Shown: positions 52,895 to 59,099 of the stretch, one piece after another
Layout: the number at the start of each line of letters is the position of its first letter
Position numbering within the stretch: position 1 is the stretch's first letter
Assembly (NCBI GenBank): GCA_938020445.1
Contig: CALIIC010000029.1
Span: 1-59,099 of the forward strand
Direction: 5' to 3'
Length of the DNA stretch: 59,099 nt
From: an uncultured Flavobacteriaceae bacterium
GTDB taxonomy: Bacteria; Bacteroidota; Bacteroidia; Flavobacteriales; Flavobacteriaceae
Translations under genes and position numbers: made by a program
Notes under the pieces: generated by a model
Database searches by the model: none
The model's input: the letters and a program-made list of their open reading frames with translations, nothing else
Told to the model about the DNA's origin: nothing

Positions 52895-53076
52895 GCGGCA
52901 AAACAACTAAATTTAGTTTACAACTAAGAGCAACCCGAAGAAAAATTGCAACTCTTTTATCTTAAATGAGTTTTCTTTGAGAAAAATGCAAGAAACGCAG
53001 GTGAAAACCTATTTTTTCACTGCAACCAATTTTATGCTATACTTAAAAAAGCGAGTAGAAATAATTTTATACGACG

Positions 53077-53835
53077 CTAATCACCTTCAAACCAGCGTTT
53101 AAACTGCGCTACTTTTTCCCGACTTACCACCACATCCGTTTCAGCTTTGGGTTCCAGAGTAAGCTTCAAACGCCTGTTTGAATAAACAATGACATCTGTA
53201 ATTGCCTTTAATTGAACTATGTAACTGCGATTGATCCGCAAATATTGATTGGGATCCAACAATTCTTCCAGCCCCTCCAAGGTGTAATCAATCAAGTACT
53301 TTTTACCGTTGGTAGTTCGAAGATACACATCGCGTCCTTCCGCATAAAAATAGGCGATTTCCTCACTGGGAATCGAATGAATGTGATTTCCCATTCGCAC
53401 CAAAAAGCGATCCTTGTATTTCTTTTTACTAAGTTCTTGCACTACGGGTCCTAAATCCGCTGGTTTTGAGAATTGTTCTTGTAATGTCTTTAATTTCTTT
53501 AAGGCCCTGGATAAATCTGTAAAAGTAATGGGTTTAAGAAGATAGTCGATGCTGTTTACCTTAAAGGCATCAATCGCAAATTCATCAAAAGCGGTCGTGA
53601 AAATCACCGGTTTTTTAACTTGGACGTTTGAAAATATTTCAAAACTTAGCCCATCGGTCAATTGTACATCCATGAAAAAGAGATCTACTGATTCTTGATG
53701 TTCACTGATCCATGGTATGGCGGTTTCCAACGAAGGAAGCTTTGCCAGAACCACTACCTCTCCATTGTGTTTTTGAAGGTAGCGTTCCAGTTTTTCCGCT
53801 GCCAAGGGTTCGTCTTCAATGATGGCTACTTTCAT
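53077..53835 (-). CDS. LytTR-family response regulator (system D)
   Basis: 252 residues: receiver with acidic residues at 7-8, phospho-acceptor Asp56 ('FFMDVQLT') and Lys101 ('YLLKPI'), then a LytTR domain from about 150 ('FLVRMGNHIHSIPSEEIAYFYAEGRDVYLRT', 'YLRINRSYIVQL'). It overlaps the pseudokinase gene by 20 bases, so translation is tightly coupled. Its input is the intact kinase at 54847, perhaps through or modulated by the pseudokinase. Likely targets are the three-gene set immediately downstream. Confidence 0.92.
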   Translation of the reverse strand: MKVAIIEDEPLAAEKLERYLQKHNGEVVVLAKLPSLETAIPWISEHQESVDLFFMDVQLTDGLSFEIFSNVQVKKPVIFTTAFDEFAIDAFKVNSIDYLLKPITFTDLSRALKKLKTLQEQFSKPADLGPVVQELSKKKYKDRFLVRMGNHIHSIPSEEIAYFYAEGRDVYLRTTNGKKYLIDYTLEGLEELLDPNQYLRINRSYIVQLKAITDVIVYSNRRLKLTLEPKAETDVVVSREKVAQFKRWFEGD

Positions 53836-54850
53836 GGAAATTCAGTTTTGGTAACTCAATTATTTTATGGTCGGTCTTTTGCAATACTTGTACCGGTAGG
53901 TCGCTATACACCCTATAACTATGTGCAATATCCCTTAAATCCGTTGTTTCAAAAGTGCCTCGCAGCACTTCCTCGTGCCGGTACTTAAGAAAAACGGAAT
54001 CGGAATCATCAAGAATCTCCAATGCGATACTGGCTTGGTCAGAGGGAATGGTGCTGCGTACGATTCTTTCTACTATGAACAACAAACTTCCGGGTAATAC
54101 CCAGGTATCGATCATCGGAACCTGCCCTAAGGTTACGTTTCGAAATGGCAGATTTTCAAACAGGCCTATTAATTCTTTCAATTGTTCAAGTTCTTCAGCG
54201 ATTGGGACCAATTCCCGGTTCTTTTTGGCAAGCACATATCGATATACACTAGAAAAATGATCTGAAAGCGCTTCGGCCTTTTCAGAGTCTTTTTTCATTA
54301 AGACCAAAAGTGCTTCGAGGCTTTCAAACAATAGAGCCGGATTGATACCTCTCTTATAATTTTTGAAATCGGCCTCTACCTCCTCCTTCAAAGCAATTTC
54401 TTTGGCAACGCGTTCCGTATTTATCTTATATAAATACTGATGACTAAGATAGAGCGTTAAGTAAATCAAGGTGATAAACGAGAAAATACTATTGAAAATA
54501 AAAAGCTCCCTAAAGTTGGGAGTGTACCCCAAAATAGTAGTGAAATACAAATACATGGCCCCAGTCACCAACAAAATTCCGATGGCTACCGAACTGAGGA
54601 CCTGTAAGATAAGCCTGGAGAAGAACGCACTGGGTCGTGCCAATTTTTCGAACCAAAGCAGTGATAAGCGCGCATACTCCTGTATCAAATAGGCCAGCCC
54701 CACGAAAACATACAGTTCTTGGCCTAAAAAGGCTTCTTGTAGTTGCCCTATATTGTTGTTGATAAGCAAGACCAAGAGGTATACGAGCGTTCCACTACAA
54801 AGTGGACTCAGCAGACGAAACAGGGGACGATGTATAAATAGTGTATTCAT
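53816..54850 (-). CDS. Degenerate LytS-like membrane pseudokinase (system D)
   Basis: 344 residues with four membrane helices and the LytS layout, but the phospho-acceptor box reads 'INPALLFESLE': the His of 'NPHFLFN' is Ala172. The N box 'VENAVKH' reads 'VERIVRS' (Glu261, then Arg262 in place of Asn), and the glycine-rich G box is absent. It can thus neither bind ATP in the usual way nor accept phosphate. The rest of the helical dimerisation region is well kept, so it is a functional pseudokinase rather than a decaying gene. Four-base overlap (ATGA) with the intact kinase upstream, 20-base overlap with the regulator downstream. Confidence 0.88.
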   Translation of the reverse strand: MNTLFIHRPLFRLLSPLCSGTLVYLLVLLINNNIGQLQEAFLGQELYVFVGLAYLIQEYARLSLLWFEKLARPSAFFSRLILQVLSSVAIGILLVTGAMYLYFTTILGYTPNFRELFIFNSIFSFITLIYLTLYLSHQYLYKINTERVAKEIALKEEVEADFKNYKRGINPALLFESLEALLVLMKKDSEKAEALSDHFSSVYRYVLAKKNRELVPIAEELEQLKELIGLFENLPFRNVTLGQVPMIDTWVLPGSLLFIVERIVRSTIPSDQASIALEILDDSDSVFLKYRHEEVLRGTFETTDLRDIAHSYRVYSDLPVQVLQKTDHKIIELPKLNFHESSHH

Positions 54851-55887
54851 CCTAGTATGGGTATTTCCACTGAAAAATCTGTTGCATCCCTCACTACGAT
54901 CGGCTTATTTGCCAAAAGCTCATAACGAGCGGCAATGTTTTGAAGCCCAATCTTCATGGACTCGATTTTTGGTCGCAAACGCGTTTTATTATTGCTAACG
55001 GAAATACCATCCCGCAAGGGTTTTATTTGTATTTTCAATGGTAACGAAGGCCCCATTACATTATGTTTCACAGCGTTTTCAACCAACATTTGTAAGGTCA
55101 TGGGGGGAACTTTGCCCTGCAGGGAAGCATCAGGGAGCTGCACATCTAAATGCAGGTATTCTCCAAAGCGGGTCCTCATCAAAAAACAATAGGCACGCAC
55201 AAATTTCAGTTCTTCGGCTATTGTTACCAGCGGTACTTCATAGGTATTCAAAACGTACTCATAGGAACCGGCAAGCGAACGTATGAAGGTCTCGGCCTTT
55301 TCCGTGTCTTTTTGAAACAAAGAAGACAGCGTATTCATACTATTGAACAAAAAATGTGGACTTAGCTGAGACTTGAGAGCATTGAGTTGTAGTTCGGTCT
55401 GTTTGCGTTTTAATTGCACCTCCATAACCTGTCCTTTAGAATACATGCTGTACGAGTAATAGGCAAAATAAACCACATTATAGATCAGCGCCGAACAAAA
55501 CAACAAAATGCCGATTTTTGCTTTTATATCGTTGTCGTTTGTCTCAAAAAAAAGTGCGCTAGTTCCTAGCAACATCCGATAGCCCCATAGAAAGCCAAAT
55601 ACCACGATTAGGGCCATTCCCATTTGAATCAAGATTCCGAAAAGCAATCGAAAACCCGGTTGCCGTTTCCATGGGAAGAACCTGTCTATAAGACCATTGC
55701 TACTATGAAGACAGTAGCTTAGAACAATACCCAGCAAACCGCTAAGCAATAATTCCCCATTGTACTGGAAACCATCGAAGTTGATAAAACCATAAACCAG
55801 AATTCCAAAAAGGAACCCCACTAAAACGAGGATAAAGTGCTTTCTCACGGTCGGTCGGTACAAAAGTTCGGTTGAAATCCACTTCAT
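54847..55887 (-). CDS. LytS-type sensor histidine kinase (system D)
   Basis: 346 residues: four membrane helices, coiled linker, 'LKSQLSPHFLFNSMNTLSSLF' with His178, and HATPase motifs 'LVENAVKHN' (Asn271) and 'KIGLQNIAARY'. All catalytic residues intact. It precedes the pseudokinase with a four-base overlap and follows the 34-residue-repeat protein gene by 63 bases. The system therefore reads: secreted repeat protein, kinase, pseudokinase, regulator. Confidence 0.92.
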   Translation of the reverse strand: MKWISTELLYRPTVRKHFILVLVGFLFGILVYGFINFDGFQYNGELLLSGLLGIVLSYCLHSSNGLIDRFFPWKRQPGFRLLFGILIQMGMALIVVFGFLWGYRMLLGTSALFFETNDNDIKAKIGILLFCSALIYNVVYFAYYSYSMYSKGQVMEVQLKRKQTELQLNALKSQLSPHFLFNSMNTLSSLFQKDTEKAETFIRSLAGSYEYVLNTYEVPLVTIAEELKFVRAYCFLMRTRFGEYLHLDVQLPDASLQGKVPPMTLQMLVENAVKHNVMGPSLPLKIQIKPLRDGISVSNNKTRLRPKIESMKIGLQNIAARYELLANKPIVVRDATDFSVEIPILG

Positions 55888-55950
55888 ACCACCAAAATAC
55901 TAAATAGTAACCTATTTCAGCTTGTATTTTGGCGGTCGAAGGAAGGTTGG

Positions 55951-57417
55951 TTATTGTATGGCCCGTAAGGCCCTCCCGAAATAGGTTTCTGATGAAATCG
56001 TATTACAAGCTTTTCTGTAGGCCTCTATAGCAGTACCGCCTTTCTCCTTTGCTTTCGGAGCAAAAGCCAACAAAGAAGCAGTTTGATGGGAATCAGATGA
56101 AAAACTGCTGGTTGCGGCTAGTATTTTGGCCAACTGATCTGTACTGAAATCTTGTTTGGCCAATTGTTTAAATACAGAGGCTCTATGACTGTCAGAACTC
56201 ATGCCACGTATGGCTTCTAATAAGATCGGAAGATTTCCCGATTGCAGGTCCTGTTTGTCTGCAACATTCATTAAAACCTGTCCCTTGTGATAGTCAGAGC
56301 TTATATTGTCATCTGCCAACAACAAGATTTCGCGAAGGTCACCGCTATTCAGCTTGTTCTTCAATAGGTCTTTTAGAATATCGGCGCTATGATGGTCCGA
56401 ATCTATACTTGACATAGAGGAAACAAAAGCACTGTACCCATTAGAATTGAGGCTTTTGGAAGCCAAGGCCGTTTTTAATACTTCCGCCTTGTGGTAATCT
56501 GAATGAATGTCTCGAGAAGTGTTTACCAACAGGGTTACATTGTCCGCATCGAGCGTTCGGTTTTTCATTACCGCGAGTAAGATATCGGCTTTGTGATAAT
56601 CCGAATGGATGTCGTTGGTAATCTTAAAAAGCGACTTCATCTGTACTTGCGATATCGTCCCGTCTTTTACAGATTGTTTTAAGATATCGGCCTTGTGATA
56701 GTCGGAGTCAATGGCTCCAGCCGCTTGTATGTATGCAGTTGTAGAGGCTTCTGTTCCTAAAAAGGCCTTTGTATTGCGTTTGAGAATATCGGCTCTATGG
56801 TAATCCGAATCAATATCATTTGCCACAACTTCTAAAATAGTGGACAGGTTTTTACTACTTGGGTTCTTTTGAAGCAACAGTTTAACATAAGTGGCTTTCA
56901 CATAGTCGCTCTCAATGTTCTCAACCTCCTTTAAAACCGCATAGGTACCTCCTTTTTTATAAATACGACTTACCCGTTGTTCTGCTCCAATACTGGTGGA
57001 GCGCAATACCTCGGGAAGTATTTCTGCAAGCCATTTTCTCCCTTCGGTCTCGAAACTGATGGACGAACTCCCGACATAGTATTTTTTAATGAGCTTTCCG
57101 CCTGCACCCGGCTCCATGTAAATACGCCTCCTATTTCCGAAGGCCGATTTCTTTACTTCAAAATACCCGCCTCTGGAAATGGAGAGGATGTCCTTGTCGT
57201 CATCGGAAATCGAAATGTCGCCTTCGTATTCTAAAGAAAAGCTATTGGACCGCCCCTTTTTAACTGAAATAGTCGTCTTTCCGTTCTTACTAGAGCGGAC
57301 ATTTACCGAAGTGTTACGGCTTTGCGCCTGAATAACGGGTGTTGCTAACCAAAGTAGTAGCAATAAGGGCACTAGTTTAAACAAAATGCCTAGAAAAATT
57401 TTTGATAGATTGATCAT
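55951..57417 (-). CDS. Secreted protein with ten 34-residue SDYHKA repeats
   Basis: About 488 residues from ATG 57417 (the frame reaches back to 57546 without a signal-compatible start). Signal ending 'PVIQAQ' near residue 32. An N-terminal beta-rich domain (about 35-130: 'ISVKKGRSNSFSLEYEGDISI', 'GGYFEVKKSAFGNRRRIYME') is followed by 'WLAEILPEVLRSTSIGAEQRVSRIYKKGG' and then ten helical repeats, each with 'SDYHKADIL'-like cores at residues 170, 204, 238, 272, 306, 340, 374, 408, 441 and 476, a 34-residue period. Similar repeat domains follow BlaR1-type M56 proteases in other bacteria (from memory), where they sense the envelope. Likely the signal-binding partner of the kinase downstream; unproven. 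Confidence 0.8.
   Translation of the reverse strand: MINLSKIFLGILFKLVPLLLLLWLATPVIQAQSRNTSVNVRSSKNGKTTISVKKGRSNSFSLEYEGDISISDDDKDILSISRGGYFEVKKSAFGNRRRIYMEPGAGGKLIKKYYVGSSSISFETEGRKWLAEILPEVLRSTSIGAEQRVSRIYKKGGTYAVLKEVENIESDYVKATYVKLLLQKNPSSKNLSTILEVVANDIDSDYHRADILKRNTKAFLGTEASTTAYIQAAGAIDSDYHKADILKQSVKDGTISQVQMKSLFKITNDIHSDYHKADILLAVMKNRTLDADNVTLLVNTSRDIHSDYHKAEVLKTALASKSLNSNGYSAFVSSMSSIDSDHHSADILKDLLKNKLNSGDLREILLLADDNISSDYHKGQVLMNVADKQDLQSGNLPILLEAIRGMSSDSHRASVFKQLAKQDFSTDQLAKILAATSSFSSDSHQTASLLAFAPKAKEKGGTAIEAYRKACNTISSETYFGRALRAIQ
55972..56916 (-). repeat. 102-bp coding repeat encoding SDYHKA units
   Basis: Ten units at a nearly constant 102-base period, one of 99 and one of 105. Units 2-6 carry the strictest 'SDYHKAD' core; the last three are more diverged ('SDSHRAS', 'SDSHQTA', 'SSETYFG'). 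Confidence 0.85.
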
Positions 57418-57655
57418 GATTGTTCGTTTTCTGATTGATGATGAAGCAAAGATGAAAGCTATTTCCGTACCCTGAAAATAAAATGTAATGAGTTGGCCCT
57501 TCTTTGTACTGAATTGTACAAAGCTTGGCAAACCATACCAAAACACAGCAGCACATAGACATTTACCATATAACCCGCCCGTTTAAATTAAGCCAAGATT
57601 TATACCATTGAAACGCAAAACCATCTATTTGAACACTTCCCAATTGTTATGTGGG

Positions 57656-59099
57656 TCAATAACTCCATAAACGCAATGCAAACCATCCCATATAAACACA
57701 ATAGGCAGAAAGAAAAACACCTGCAACCGAAACATAGCCGTAGAAATAACGATGAAATATACTCCTAAATTGGCTTGCATTTTTAAAGAAAGTAACAATC
57801 GAAAATAACGCAGCAAATGGAAATAAGAGGGTGGTAATAAAGATAATAAGCGATACCGGATGTACCTCTCCCAATCTGTTCAAGGTATCATAGGACAGAT
57901 TTGCAATGCATACTACAGCTGAAACTATGATCAACCAAAATGGAAAGGCCGATATGGCCGTTCTTAGGAGGTTCCTTTTAGAAAAACGCTTGAATACCAT
58001 AAGGATGGCCTGTACTAAAAATACAATCGTAATGACGATACCCGCAAGGAGACTAAACATCAGTACGATTCTAAAAATCAAATTCCAGCTGCTGCTAGCC
58101 TCTACATAGGTGCTTTCATAATAATGCAAAGATTTTTGCCCCTCGTGCTCGGTCAAATATACCGAGGGTATCGTTTCATTGTACTCGGTATCTACAAAAC
58201 CATTTCCTCCGGCGTAGGTATACACTTCATCCGAACCGTCAACACCTGAAAGAATAAGTTGGTTGCCTTTGATTTTTATTTTTTTGGTGCGTGCGGGAAA
58301 ATTAATAAAGTTAAAAATCTCCTGTGAATCGTTTAACTCTCTATGCTCCCCTTCCCATGCCTTAAACCGTTCTAGGTTCACCGTAGCGTACTTTTCTAGA
58401 TCCAGGGCAGTTTCCTTTTGTTTTCCAAATTGATCGACCAACAGATCAAGTACGTCCCTATTCCCTACCCCGAGTCCACCATTATGGGCAACTACTATTC
58501 CCAAGTTCGCTTCCCGATCATAGATGAAATCGGCTATAAACCCGTCAATAGCACCATTATGGCCCTTAAACAGCTGTCCGGGCGTTCCATACTCCCTATT
58601 GTACAAACCTGGACTGTAGCAGAGCCGAATGCCATTCGTGAGTTCAAGTGCGCTATGGCTTTGTTCCATTTCAAGTACTCCTTTGCGACCGATCAACGGA
58701 ATACTGTCTTGTTGGGACTGGTTTAAGAAATACTGGACAAACTTGGTCATATCATCGGCATTGCTCAGCATGCCCCCGGCAGTACCAGCAATAAACTCCT
58801 TCCATTCCAAGGCCTTGTTTTGATGACCATTCCATTTATGGCCAATCGCGTACTTTGGGTCATCCCTATTCAAAGCTGTGCTCACATAGCCCGTTTCACT
58901 CATTCCCAACGGCGCAAGTACCGCTTCTTGTACATATGTTCGGGCCGGCACCCCAGTAATTTTTTCAATAATATACCCCAACAAAACGTATCCCGGGTTG
59001 GAATAGGAATGAACCTGACCGGGCTTCCATTCGGAGATAAAAGAGTTTTTAAAGAGCTGTACTTCTTCCAAAGAGGTCATTCCCGGATGGCGTGTCTTT
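57656..59099 (-). CDS. Class-C beta-lactamase-like serine hydrolase with C-terminal membrane domain (5' partial)
   Basis: The frame is open to the window edge, so the N-terminus and SxxK motif are outside. The visible part starts in 'TRHPGMTSLEE', corresponding to the 'htsGl' segment of the family. The YxN motif is intact ('YSNPGYVLLGYIIE'), as is the HxG-like 'GHNGAIDGF'. A beta-rich linker (about 260-320 of the visible part) is followed by four membrane helices at the C-terminus. Such hydrolases act on D-amino-acid peptides or esters in the envelope. In contrast to the related protein at 15035, the motifs seen here are conventional. Confidence 0.88.
   Translation of the reverse strand, partial: KTRHPGMTSLEEVQLFKNSFISEWKPGQVHSYSNPGYVLLGYIIEKITGVPARTYVQEAVLAPLGMSETGYVSTALNRDDPKYAIGHKWNGHQNKALEWKEFIAGTAGGMLSNADDMTKFVQYFLNQSQQDSIPLIGRKGVLEMEQSHSALELTNGIRLCYSPGLYNREYGTPGQLFKGHNGAIDGFIADFIYDREANLGIVVAHNGGLGVGNRDVLDLLVDQFGKQKETALDLEKYATVNLERFKAWEGEHRELNDSQEIFNFINFPARTKKIKIKGNQLILSGVDGSDEVYTYAGGNGFVDTEYNETIPSVYLTEHEGQKSLHYYESTYVEASSSWNLIFRIVLMFSLLAGIVITIVFLVQAILMVFKRFSKRNLLRTAISAFPFWLIIVSAVVCIANLSYDTLNRLGEVHPVSLIIFITTLLFPFAALFSIVTFFKNASQFRSIFHRYFYGYVSVAGVFLSAYCVYMGWFALRLWSY

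Overview
The window reads as a chromosomal segment of a marine-type member of the Flavobacteriaceae (Bacteroidota). The support is indirect: base composition is AT-rich (roughly 40% G+C by eye). Candidate promoters follow the Bacteroidota -33 TTG / -7 TAnnTTTG pattern rather than the E. coli one. Many short cell-envelope lipoproteins end their signal in SC or GC. The families present (LytS/LytTR pairs, membrane-bound AraC regulators, BlaI/BlaR1-M23, CotH, DUF4832, DUF2490, DUF5675) are common in that group. No tRNA, rRNA, CRISPR array, insertion sequence or phage structural gene was seen.

Layout. 1-9.3 kb: the end of a propeller-like protein, a CocE/NonD-type hydrolase, two back-to-back LytS/LytTR two-component pairs, then a secreted barrel-like protein overlapping an S33-type hydrolase lipoprotein, a DUF4386-like membrane protein and an NTF2-like lipoprotein. 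9.3-10.1 kb is empty. 10.1-13.3 kb: a lipoprotein made of five exact 101-residue repeats, then a TonB-like lipoprotein overlapping a TPR protein. 13.4-22.9 kb: DUF4832 lipoprotein, a beta-lactamase-fold protein with degenerate active-site motifs, a membrane AraC regulator, an EamA transporter, a PD40 propeller, and a membrane class III cyclase - Crp/Fnr - desaturase run. 22.9-24.9 kb: a DbpA-like helicase behind a cold-shock protein.

25.9-28.9 kb holds the most striking locus: a compact minus-strand operon encoding a cytoplasmic EndoG/NucA-family nuclease, a CHAT (caspase-like) protease with a membrane segment, and a membrane-anchored coiled-coil protein with LytR_C-like domains. This pairs a caspase-fold protease with an EndoG-family nuclease and looks like a candidate cell-suicide or anti-phage module.

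29-41.3 kb: CotH lipoprotein, a second membrane AraC regulator, several NTF2-like proteins, a cassette of DUF5675 + lectin-like domain + metzincin protease without a signal peptide, and a third LytS/LytTR pair interrupted by an S41 peptidase. 41.5-49 kb: an ABC transporter, a sorbosone-dehydrogenase-like lipoprotein, a membrane-tethered winged-helix regulator divergent from a lipoprotein, and a BlaI / BlaR1-M23 pair behind two evenly spaced operator dyads. 49.2-57.4 kb is all minus strand: MORN, DUF2490 and a large secreted protein, then a LytTR regulator, a histidine-kinase-like protein that lost its phospho-acceptor His and ATP-binding Asn, an intact LytS kinase, and a secreted protein built from ten 34-residue repeats. 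The window ends inside a class-C beta-lactamase-like serine hydrolase.

Overall this is accessory, sensing-rich DNA: four LytS/LytTR systems, three AraC regulators, a BlaI/BlaR1 system and a ToxR-like membrane regulator in 59 kb, most next to envelope proteins they may control.
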